Positions 1 through 9,928 of a stretch of DNA of 22,711 bases are shown here, in pieces. The number at the start of each line of letters is the position of its first letter. Within the stretch, counting starts at the first letter, position 1. The notes beneath the pieces are model-generated. The model had not been told where the DNA came from. It saw only the letters and a program-made list of their open reading frames with translations, and did no database searches. Location of the stretch: positions 1-22,711 of the forward strand of contig CALSCQ010001339.1 in the NCBI GenBank assembly GCA_943704525.1. Direction: 5' to 3'. The DNA comes from Pigoraptor vietnamica (lineage: Eukaryota > Opisthokonta > Filasterea). The translations under genes and the position numbers were made by a program.

Positions 1-748
<748 letters not shown>

Positions 749-2389
749 CTCATGTGCATTCTTCGCACAACACCCACGGCGACAAAGATCACCGCGGCCC
801 TCATTGCGTCGGCGCGAAAAGTGACGACGCGAACCAAGATGAATGCGAGGGAAGGCCCGCTCAGTCAACACACACAAATCCACGTCCTCCACAAGGCAAT
901 GTCGCACACACACGGCGCGAAAAGAGTCCGTCGCTGCAACGAGGGAACGCAGGGTGACGCACATAAACCCTCTCAATTGTGGGTGTCGTGTGTGTGTGTG
1001 TGTGTGTGAATCGCGACGTGCCGTCAGTGTGCCCGCGAAACTCTGCACAATGGGAGCTACTTTTTCACTTGCTACTAACAGCCACGTGTGTATCTATTTA
1101 CATCAAATGTTTTGCTATGTCCTATTGAGCGCAATTAAGTATTGCGGCGTGATGCCAGTGGACAAGCCCACAGATGTGCACTTGACACACACTGAGAGAG
1201 GGCACCTTCTCCTTCTACTCAACATGCCCACTGGCCTAAAGTCGCCTCGCTCCCACTCTTTGGTCTATTATTGCGTCTCTCTGGCGTCTGCTGGAATATG
1301 GTCCCGGAGGTTATTGTCAAGGCAACGCCGCAATCGTCTCGGGCCAATGCACACATCTCTATGCTCTTCAGTCCGACACATGCGTCCCGTTTTGTTTGCG
1401 TCTCGCTCTTTTCTTCCACAGCGCCTCTCTCTTTCCGTCTCCCCAACATTGCTCCCAATCCCCCATCCCCCTTCCCCTTCCTCCTCCTCTCCTCACCCTC
1501 ACTCGGTCAGATGTTCATGACATTAGTACACGAAACGCAGCGCACATTCACCGACCGCACGTGTCAGACACTACACCTCACATGTGCATGTCGGTCTCTC
1601 GAATTTCGACGCTCCGACCAGCGGAGACACTGAGTCTCGCCTGCCGCGGACCGCTTGCCGGCATCCGTCAGTCCACAGTTTTGGAGTCCTGTGTGTGCAG
1701 TCCACTTCTGGTGTGCTTGGTGACATTCTCACTGTCTTAGGCGCTTGATATCGCATGCTTTCGTATATTCATTCCTTGCACAAGTCGCTTGTCAAGTGCA
1801 TCCTCAACTGAGTGTCTGAGCAGCCGTGTCCGTGTCGTTGGGCGGCTCAGTCCACCGTAGGCATGTTGCCGAGCAGCTCTGTCTCTCTCAGTGACTGGCC
1901 GTGCACGTGCGCATGTGTACCATGAGCCGCGCCGTGCCATGGACCGCTGGGCTACTTATTGCTTGTGGTGTCCTTGTATAGCAGATGTTGCGCGCGCCGA
2001 CGCCTTGCGGTTTTACACCACGTCCGGGTAAGCGACATTGCCTTTTTTGGGGCCCGGCTGTCCAGGCGTAGGACGGCATTTTTTGCGCGCCTGTTGCACA
2101 GCCTCTAAAGACGTATTTACGCGACTTCTTTTTTGCTGTCTTGTGCATTCTTATCTGGCGGTGGGTACAACGCGCGTCCTGGGCGTCTGCGTGCGTTGGA
2201 TGCCTTCCTGCGGCTGACGGAGTCGTGGTGTCGCAACTCACGTCGTCACTGTACTTGCGTCTTCGCGTCGCTTATCTGAGCTATTATCGCGGTACCTTCA
2301 CCTTTTAACGCGCGCACGTGAATTTAGTAGCAGCAGCGTCAAGTCTTCGCATGTTGCCTCGCTTCCATGCGGGGATACGAGCGAATTCG
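749..2389. other. Gene-poor stretch between nonaspanin and SGNH esterase
   Basis: About 1.6 kb between the divergent starts of the nonaspanin (minus) and the esterase (plus). It holds a short (TG) run at about 990-1008 and a pyrimidine-rich patch at 1430-1505. A GCACGTGA motif lies at about 2313-2320, roughly 70 bp upstream of the esterase ATG. Short frames are present, such as a 19-residue hydrophobic frame from ATG 1922, but none looks like a conserved protein. I see promoters and possibly 5' UTR sequence, and no gene I can support. Confidence 0.6.
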
Positions 2390-3979
2390 ATGGGGCCTCG
2401 CACGTCAATCCTTCGGGCGTTCCTTCTCTCTCTCGCACTCAGCGCCGTGCGCGCAGTTCCTGTGCGTGTGACATCGGAGTGGTTGCCGACCATCTGCTCC
2501 TTTCCCACCACCTATGCCGCGTACGACGTCAATACGCTCGACAGCGACCAGTTGTGGGCCGTCCACGTTGACAGCTCTAACCGCCCTCGTGACGCTCTCA
2601 GCGCAGCCAGTTCCAAATCCCACTGGCTATTTCGCAGAGACGTCGAGATTGTGGGACGGCATCGCTCCCATCACGGCTCTGCGGTATCGTACGATTGGGC
2701 CGGCATCACCTTCACGCTCTCGTTTATCGGCTCGCGCACTGTCTCCGTTGTCCTGGCCGATGGGCAGAACTTCTACAACGTGCTCGTCAACGGCACGCGC
2801 GTTTGCGTGCTGGGCGCGAATGTGGGCGCGGACAAGCTCGTATATCCTCTCGCGGGCGACCTGGATCCCGCCGCCGTGCACACGATTACTCTGCAGAAGC
2901 GAGGGGACCCTGTCGTTGGACCTGCCGTCTTCTACGGATTTTTGCTCGAGCGAGGCGCGCGTGCTGTGTCCTCAAGGCCACTTGAGACGACGAATCGCCC
3001 GCGTCGCATTGAGTTTGTGGGCGATAGCATCATGTCGGGGTACGGCAGTGAGCCGGTGGTCCTTCCGTGCTCTTTTTCCTTCGGAACGGAAAACACCGGC
3101 GCGTGGGTGTCCGCCCTCTGTTTCCCTTTGCTTGATGCTGTTCTCCAGTCAGTGTCGTGTGTTGTTCTTGTTTTCCGCGTGCATGTGTGTCTGACTGAGT
3201 GTGCGGCATAATACCTTGGCACTCAAACCCCTCCCCTCTCCTTGCAGCGCATGGCCCTCGCTGACGGCGCGTGCGCTGCGTGCGGAGTCCCACACCATCT
3301 CGTGGTCTGCCATGGGGTTGATGAGGCGATGGGGCGACAAGAACCCATTCAGTGCCGTCAACATGCCGCTCTTCTACACGCGCACGCTCGGGTCGGATGC
3401 CACGAACGGCGGCGCGTGGAATTTCTCCAGCTGGGTGCCGGACGTGGTCGTCGTGAATTTGGGCGCCAACGACTTTTGGGACCCACCCTCAATGCCCCTT
3501 GCGCTGTTCCGATCGGGTGGGCACTGGCGCTGCGCGTCTCCCGTGCGACATGCGTACAACGTTCTCAAACTCACGTATGCACTCTCGGTAGCTGCCACAC
3601 ATCAATGCCTCGCTCGCGCGTATGCTGTCTCTTCCCGTGGTTTCCTGCTCTCCGCGTGCTCCGTTTCATCCTTCCCTCTTCTACTGCCGCAGTGTACAGG
3701 TCCTTCCTACTGCGCATACGCGACCTCTACGCGCCCAGCACCGTGCGACTCTTCGTCTCGTGCGGCCCGCTCTGCTTTCGCGATTGCTGTGCTGCCGCGC
3801 GCGCCGTCGCAGAGTCCTTTCCCAACGGTGAGGTCGGATTTGCCGAGGTGGCGGCCGCCGTGCTGGGCCCGGGCGACTTCGGGTGCGACCTCCACCCGTC
3901 CGAGTCCGGACACAGGAAGATCGCCGCTGTTATGGTGCCCGCACTTGCGCAGTTCATGGGGTGGGACGTCGACGGGTGA
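2390..3979 (+). CDS. Secreted SGNH/GDSL esterase, CE2-like (acetylesterase type)
   Basis: Three exons: 2390-3102, 3248-3516 and 3693-3979, giving 422 aa. Donors are GTGGGT and GTGGGC; acceptors CTTGCAG and TGCCGCAG; phases close exactly. The chosen ATG (2390) starts a clear signal peptide (MGPRTSILRAFLLSLALSAV); an in-frame ATG at 2351 is possible but would bury it. Residues of about 25-200 look like the beta-sandwich found before the hydrolase fold in CE2-type enzymes. The SGNH blocks follow: GDSIMSGYG with nucleophile Ser213, SWSAMG (oxyanion Gly), GAND (Asn312) and DLHPSESGH (Asp393, His395). Family members remove acetyl or other acyl groups from polysaccharides outside the cell; the exact substrate cannot be read from sequence. 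The gene converges on PIH1D2, with 212 bp between stops. What is inferred: secretion and carbohydrate deacylation. Confidence 0.9.
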
Positions 3980-4191
3980 GCGGACAAGGCGGAGTAGCGA
4001 TAACAAACAGTGGCAGTGTGCGCGAAACGCCGGCCCGGAAAGTATCCGCGAACGAATGTGCGGGTGTCAACGGACGAAGGGCCAACGGGCGAAATGGCAA
4101 ATGCGGTGCTATGTGCGTCGTCTAATTAAAACTGACACAGTGCAGTGCGAATGGGCTCAACACGAAGCGCGCAGTCACGTGATCGGTGCCT

Positions 4192-4843
4192 TCATGCGCC
4201 ACACGGCACCGTGACGACGAGCACCCTTTTCGCCTTGACGAAGCGCGCCTTGTAGCCCTCCGAATCCATTGCGCGGCCAAAATCGACGACAACCGACGCG
4301 TATTTGCCGGGGACGGTGAGCTGGAGAGGGAGAGTGGGGACATGAGATGTGCATCTGCACAATTAGACATCACGCACGCACACACACGAATGTAGGGACG
4401 CTCACATACATAGACACTCACTCGCGCACAAACACACGCTCAGCACACACACGCACGCTCGGCTCACATACGCGGGCTCGCTACGCAAGCGCACCTCCAG
4501 CGCGGAATCGCCAGCCATTTCGAGCTCCACTTCGCCAACGCCATCCACAAGGGGCAACGAAAACCGCACCGTCGCTGCGCCATCGCCCCATTCGACCGCA
4601 TACTCTGGTGTCGGTAGGAGAGATGCGCCTTGCGACGGCACATCGCTCACTTCCTGTATGAGCGACTTTGGCGCTGCGGACGAGGCGGCCTTCTTTTGCT
4701 GCGTGTGAATGAGGGTGAACGCGGGGAATGAATTGCGAGACGGCACACAAAAGGAGTGTGACAAGCGTGCGACACGTTCACACGTACCCACGCGCCCACT
4801 CGCACATCACATATGCAAATTATACGCGCGCACACACACACGT

Positions 4844-4888
<45 letters not shown>

Positions 4889-5948
4889 CACACACATACA
4901 CACGCACGCACGCACGCACGCACGCACAGGGTACGCACTTTTGCATCCTCGATCTCGCTAGGCAAGACGGCAATCTTCTCCTCCCCCGCTCCATGCGCAC
5001 TCCCTCTCGATCCGTGCGACGCGTCCACCGGCGCCGCAATGTGCCCCAACTGCTCAAACAGGGAGCCCTTCGCCGGCACACCCGCGGGAACCTCGTGTGC
5101 ACGTGCACTCCTCTCCCTCTCCTTGCCGCTCTTGTCAAAAAAATCCAGCACGTGAGCGAAATCCCCCACGTACGGATCCTCGCATACCGCGCCGGGACGC
5201 ACAAAGCGCGGCGGTGGCTTCAATTCCTTGCAGAGATCCTCCGCCGAGTCGACGGCGAGGTCGACAATACCCAATCGGAAGGGGGTGTCCCTCTCGCACC
5301 GCCGCAGGACAGCGGGGTTGAAGACGAGGTCGACGATGATGGTGGGCTTTCCGCGAACGGGCTCAGAGGGGCGCACGGGCAGCCCTAGCACTGGGACGGC
5401 GTCGTTGTCGTCCTTCGCGTTCGCGATGCGCGCACACTGGCACACGTTAATGTACGCGCGACGCCCGTCGTGCTGCAGCCAAAGAGATAGTAAGAATGCA
5501 ATGCGTTTATGCCAAGAGCGCTCCTCAAAACCGCCAAGCCATTCCAACGCACAGACGCACCATATATACGCGTCGCCCTATTACTCCCCAATCTTGCACA
5601 TGACACATCGTCTTAGACACTTCAAATACACAGACGTTCAAGTGCGCACTTACTCACCACGGTTGTGGCCACGCAGATGCCCGTCCGCGGCGGGTCCAGC
5701 GCCTGCTTTGCGTGCTCCTTGCCAGCCTCAACCTGCTTCTTAATCAGCGCAGCGTACGCTTCCGGGTTCGACTCGGCGAGGTCGTCGAGCATCTGCCACA
5801 ACTGCTGCGCCTGCGCAACCATGGCGTCGGGTGCGCCGGGAAGGCCCGGAATGGCACCCACACCGCCCGCGCCGAGTCCGCTGCCACCGGACCCCACCCG
5901 TATGCCCGCAGCGGCATCCAGGCGCTTGAGGCGGTCGCCAGACGCCAT
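4192..5948 (-). CDS. PIH1D2: PIH1 domain protein PIH1D2 (R2SP co-chaperone subunit)
   Basis: Four exons, all phase 0: 5948-5658, 5472-4939, 4698-4468 and 4320-4192, giving 394 aa. Donors GTGAGT, GTGCGT and GTGAGC. The N-terminal segment (about residues 48-75, LWQMLDDLAESNPEAYAALI) matches the PIH1D2 N-terminus. The PIH1 domain follows with INVCQCARI and TIIVDLVFNPAVL. The C-terminus is a CS-like beta-sandwich ending KARFVKAKRVLVVTVP, like the human PIH1D2 tail. The family works with SPAG1 and RUVBL1/2 in an R2TP-like HSP90 co-chaperone complex, and PIH proteins assist cytoplasmic assembly of axonemal dyneins. This suggests a cell with motile cilia. ATG 5948 has a good context (aacATGg); an in-frame ATG at 6065 lies upstream without homology support. 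Introns 2 and 3 carry sense (GT)n arrays. A perfect GTCACGTGAC sits at 6061-6070, just upstream. Confidence 0.91.
4829..4927 (-). repeat. (CA)n/(CACG)n in PIH1D2 intron 2
   Basis: A CA run followed by CGCA repeats, in the second intron of PIH1D2. On the sense strand it reads (GT)n/(GCGT)n and begins within about 12 nt of the GTGCGT donor. Confidence 0.95.
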
Positions 5949-6060
5949 GTTGCTGCGTGTGCTTGTGCAGTGCCAGTTTTGTATCACCGGCCACTCGCTC
6001 AGCAGTGACTCGGCTTTGAGGAATGTGCCCCGGCACAACAACTGAGGGGCACTTGTAACA

Positions 6061-6070
6061 GTCACGTGAC
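6061..6070. promoter_or_regulatory. GTCACGTGAC palindrome upstream of PIH1D2
   Basis: A perfect ten-base palindrome about 113 bp 5' of the PIH1D2 ATG. It matches the extended E-box bound by bHLH-zip factors (USF, MITF/TFE, Cbf1 types) and is identical to the CLEAR consensus known from animals. Its use here is inferred from position and from recurrence of the motif at other gene starts in this window. Confidence 0.5.
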
Positions 6071-6310
6071 ATGCCTAAATTTATCTTCGCTTCCTCCAGT
6101 ATTTGCCCCAGACATATTCCCTTGACGTTCGCGATCGTCCGGCACTAATCGGCGGATTAAGTCGACGCCTACCCAACGTGCTGAGCCGGTTGATCGAACC
6201 GTCAAACGCTACCGGTCACGCGCTTGTTGCCAGCCAATAAGCGCTGCCAGTACGCGGAGTGCCATTGCGACTCCAAGGCCGGCTCCCGGCGCCGTCCGGC
6301 CCTGGCTCTG

Positions 6311-7788
6311 TTACTGACTGACAAATGCCTGCAGTCCCGCTTCTCCCACCGGCCAGCCGTCTGCTCGCGGATTGGCACGACGGTGTCGGGCGTCGTGCAG
6401 CACGTGCATTGGTTCAGAACACGGCATCCCTGTTGAAAACACGCCGTTTTGTGCTGCGTCAGCAATGAGGACACTCTTGTCGCCATTTGTCTCCAGTGGG
6501 TCGTCGGTGTCGTGTCCGACCATTAGCCGGGCCAGAATGTCTCCGTACTGAGTCCGGACCAAAGACGCCTGTGGAATCAAATCGGTAACGGCTTTTACTC
6601 TCTCTCGCAGCGCGAATTTTTTCTCACACGGGCACCGGCAAGCGGCCCACAATAGTGTTTAGCGTCTTGTTAATCGACGCGAATCCCTCGTTCGTTGTCT
6701 TTTCAAGCTCACCGACCGTCGCCGTGAGACCCTCAACCGCCGACTCAACCTTCGCACGCGCGTCGAGAAATCCTCATGCTCGTGCGGGACGAGGCGCGCG
6801 CTTTCAAGCACCTGAACGTCCTCCTCAACGTACGACTGCGGATCTTGCACGCGCCCCTGGGCCGCGTTGCCCCCAGAGGATTCGGCCACAAGATCCAAGC
6901 ACGCACGGGTGAGAAGGAGGTGGACGTGGCCATGACAATCGAGCGCGTAATCGCTCGTGTCCAACGAGTTGGCCGTTTCCCACTTGCCAAAGTTCGCCGC
7001 AATGCGCTCGAAACAACGGCCAGAGGCCTTGTACTCATCTGCGAAACACGCAATGGCGTTCCAAATGCGCTCGTCCTTCAGGAGCGCATCATTCGTGAGG
7101 TGCTTGATGGCACCAACAGCACATCGCGGATTGGCTTTGGACGGCAGGTCAAGGTCAAGCCTTCAAACGCCCTGTTCTTCAGCAGAGGCACTGTGGTAAT
7201 GGGAAAGCGATGGGAACGAAAAAAACACGCCCGCATTTCATGAGAGAACAAACATACGAACACACACATAATGCAGCTTTCACACGCACCACGGAGACAT
7301 AGCTCGTCCACGAGAAAGTATCCGCATACTCGCTGGGCGTTGTCGTCGCGTGCTATCCGCTCCGGGCAGCGTTCTCGGGGGTGCTTTCCGTTCCTGCACT
7401 CCTTCAAGGAGTGCGGGCACTTATACTGCTTGCAACATTTCTCCAACGCGATGACCGTATAAGCCGTGGCCTCGACGGGTGGACGAAGGCGCTCCTGTTC
7501 ACGCGCATTTCCGACAAACTTGCGAGCGACGAGCATGGCTTTAGCGCGTTGCAGTGTCGCCTCGAGGTAGTCGTACCACGGGACGGCGTCGAGCTTAACT
7601 CGCATCCGCCAGTCGACAGTGCCCGTAGGCTCGAGTTCGACGCGAAACTTTTGCTGAAAGGGCGAAGGGAGGCTCCTGGCGAAGGCTAGCAGCGCCGTTG
7701 CCGCGTTGCACAACTCCTTCGCGTTGTCGAGTCGCAGCATCGTCGGGTAATAAACCGAGGGGCTCTCCGTTGAAATTTTGAGGTCCAT
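6311..7788 (-). pseudogene. Unrecognised protein-coding stretch, apparently broken
   Basis: From ATG 7788 the minus strand reads a well-formed protein (MDLKISTESPSVYYPTMLRL onward) for 166 codons to a plausible donor GTGCGT at about 7289. Around residues 129-165 it is rich in Cys and His (KCPHSLKECRNGKHPRERC). A matching acceptor (ACCACAG, next exon from 7190) gives a short closed model of 203 aa. However, convincing coding sequence continues downstream in other frames: a helical, charged segment around 7130-6790 (for example AIKHLTNDALLKDERIWNAI), then a coiled-coil-like segment around 6770-6660, then another protein-like frame to 6311. Either the gene is decaying, with about three frame changes, or it has introns I cannot place. 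I recognise no family; a zinc-binding role for the Cys/His patch is only a guess. It may derive from a mobile element or be a lineage-specific host gene. Confidence 0.45.
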
Positions 7789-7790
7789 TC

Positions 7791-8093
7791 TGCCTGTAAC
7801 ACATTGACGCAAGGAGTGACTGGAACCCCGCGCAAGAGGAAAGCAACAGCGAGCACCGCCACAACACCACCTCGAACGTCGTGAGTGAAGACGATGCCGC
7901 AGGCCAGCAGAGTGCGCGTCGCTTTTTCAATCGTCGCCCCCCCTTTTTTGCCTGTAACCATTGACGCAAGGAGTGAGTGAAACCCCGCGCAAGAGGAAAG
8001 CAACAGCGAGCACCGCCACAACACCACCTCGAACGTCGTGAGTGAAGACGATGCCGCAGGCCAGCAGAGTGCGCGTCGCTTTTTCCAGCCGTC
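7791..8093. repeat. 145-bp tandem direct duplication, two copies
   Basis: Copy 1 spans about 7791-7935 and copy 2 about 7949-8093, offset by 158 bp and separated by a C7T6-like spacer. Both start TGCCTGTAAC(A)CATTGACGC and end CGCTTTTTC. They differ by only a few bases, so the duplication is recent. Copy 1 ends 2 bp from the ATG of the unknown minus-strand coding stretch. Read on the minus strand, each copy keeps an open, hydrophobic frame (GGVVAVLAVAFLLRGV) and ends in a splice-acceptor-like GTTACAG. Confidence 0.93.
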
Positions 8094-8416
8094 TTCTCCC
8101 CTCCCCACGTTCTTTTTCTTTCTTTTTTCCAGTTTTGTGTAACAGCAAAAAAAATCAGAGCTAAAAGCATTATTATCGAAATTTCCCTAGTGATATTCAC
8201 TCATTGGCTATCCGTGAAAACTTGTGTGAGGTGTCACACAGCTTTTCTATTTATCGCTCGCCGGGAGGGGTGGTTCGCTGCCACAATCGAAGCCGTAACA
8301 CTAGTAAGAATTTTCATAAATAAAAAAATCACGTGTCCCTCACACACACTTACGAAATCTTAAAAGCCCACGCGAACGGAAAGATTAACCGTTCGCTGTG
8401 TGTGCACACGTCGAAA
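8094..8416. other. AT-richer upstream region of LAMTOR5
   Basis: About 320 bp with lower GC than its surroundings, including ATTATTATCG-like and ATAAATAAAAAAATC patches. A TCACGTGT motif lies at 8329-8336, 81 bp upstream of the LAMTOR5 ATG. No coding frame is supported. It is probably the LAMTOR5 promoter. Confidence 0.55.
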
Positions 8417-9539
8417 ATGGAGAGGGACTTGGACGCGCAGCTTGAAAAGACGTGCGTAACTCTCTCTCTCTTTCTCGCGTGCTGATAACGAGCGGCGTCC
8501 TATTTGTGTGTGGATGCGCTCTGCATCTCAATCGCGGGAGTGCTGCTATTAGGGCGTCCAGCAGTTATTAGCATCTCACCCTGCGTTACTTGCGCAGCAT
8601 GGCCCAGCCTGGCGTAACGGGCGTGCTCTGCATTGACCACCAGGGCCTGTGCCTCGGCGGTGGGTACATTTGCGTTGTCGTGTCTATTGCAAGTGGGACG
8701 CGCTGTTTGGGCAGTGTGCGTTGACGCTATTGAAGGGGGGAAGCGCTTCTCTGCTTGTGAACATTCGCGAGAGCCGTTGCGTATGTTTTATTCGTCTGAA
8801 AATGGGATTCGCATGCATGGGATCATTTCCTGAAGACTGTGCGCACGTTATCATTCTTTTCGAAAGTGGGAATCGCTTCTTCTGTGGGCACTCTGCGACG
8901 ACCTTTCCTGTGTTGTTGTGCCTTTTAAACGAAGGAATCGCATGCGTGCATTACGCAAAGACCACATTGTTCCTATTTGCTTGTGTGCCTTTTGCCATGA
9001 CGAGCCTTGTATCAGTTGTTGCGCTGTGGACTAGCGCCTGTTGTTCGCATGAGGTCCCACGTGATTACTGCGTACATTACCGCCGTCTTCCTGTCCAACC
9101 CTTCGCCCTACACGCACTCATTCGAACTGTTGCGCAGCCAAGGGGAGCGCGAATGCGGGCGTTGCGGGCTTTGTCGCCGCTATCGCCGACCGTGCGCGGG
9201 ATCTCTCGAGTGACCTTGGAACCCAGCCCACCGTGTGCATTGAGACGGACTCGGGGTAAGCTTCCTCTGCGTGTGCGATTGCTGCGCGTGTGCGCACGTG
9301 TGCACGGTGTATATGCGTACGTGGTGTATGTTGTGCGCACACGTGCGCGTGCGTGTGTGGGCATGAATACGGCCGTGTATGTGCTTACATGTGCTTGAGT
9401 TTGCGTTTGTGCGCACGCGCGTGGTTATAGTGTGTGCGTAGTCGCTTTCACTCACGCACATACTCCTCGCTGTTGTCGCAGTGTGCTTCTGATCCGAAAG
9501 CACGAGGACGTCACAGTGGCCATCCACAAGTCGGCCTAA
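8417..9539 (+). CDS. LAMTOR5: Ragulator subunit LAMTOR5 (HBXIP/p18-associated roadblock fold)
   Basis: Four exons: 8417-8451, 8598-8659, 9138-9255 and 9482-9539, giving 90 aa (human is 91). Donors GTGCGT, GTGGGT and GTAAGC; acceptors GCGCAG, GCGCAG and TCGCAG; phases 2, 1 and 2 all close. The protein begins MERDLDAQLEKTMAQPGV and continues GVLCIDHQGLCLG, AGVAGFVAAIADRA, PTVCIETDSG and ends VLLIRKHEDVTVAIHKSA. Each segment aligns in order with human LAMTOR5 (LEDTMKNPSIVGVLC, VVCLESDNG, IMIQKHDGITVAVHKM). LAMTOR5 is a longin/roadblock-fold subunit of the Ragulator complex, which anchors Rag GTPases and mTORC1 to the lysosome. The other Ragulator subunits are not in this window. Intron 2 carries a degenerate 65-bp repeat and intron 3 a degenerate GT/GC-rich tract. 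Confidence 0.93.
8732..9006 (+). repeat. Degenerate ~65-bp minisatellite in LAMTOR5 intron 2
   Basis: A motif like CGAAAGTGGGAATCGC recurs with its end at about 8746, 8812, 8876 and 8941, spaced 66, 64 and 65 bp. Flanks alternate between TTCT-type and ATGC-type, hinting at a 130-bp dimer. The units are strongly diverged, so the array is old. Confidence 0.55.
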
Positions 9540-9928
9540 GCCACTTAGGGCGTGCGATGCTGCTTTGCGCCTGCTTGCGTGCGCGTCTCAATTGCATACA
9601 GTTTGAAGTCACTCGGCCCTCGTCCGTGGTTCTCACGCCCTTACGCGGCACGCATGCACACTCTCCCGTTCACAGCACACCACAGCAGCATACTACGCTA
9701 CCCACGCACACACCGCAGCATTGCACACTCATGGCCACACACGCGTACACTCTCCACGAATTCACCCATTCTACCGTCTCTATTTTTTTTGTTGTCTTCG
9801 GCGAGTCTCTTCCCTCGCTCACTCGCGCCAATAGCAAGGCCATCACTTGCTGTTTATCAACACACACCCATAGCCAACCACGGCCACGCACGCAATCGGC
9901 AAAAAGACACACAGACGCGCGCGCGCAC

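Noticed and set aside
1922-2034. A possible small gene with a hydrophobic 19-residue frame and a GTAAGC donor
   Set aside because: Frames do not join without forcing, and no second exon with family resemblance was found.
7595-8200. The long frame through the 145-bp duplicate as a real transmembrane protein
   Set aside because: Two frames stay open in both copies, the segment repeats itself, and no start or domain supports a protein by itself.
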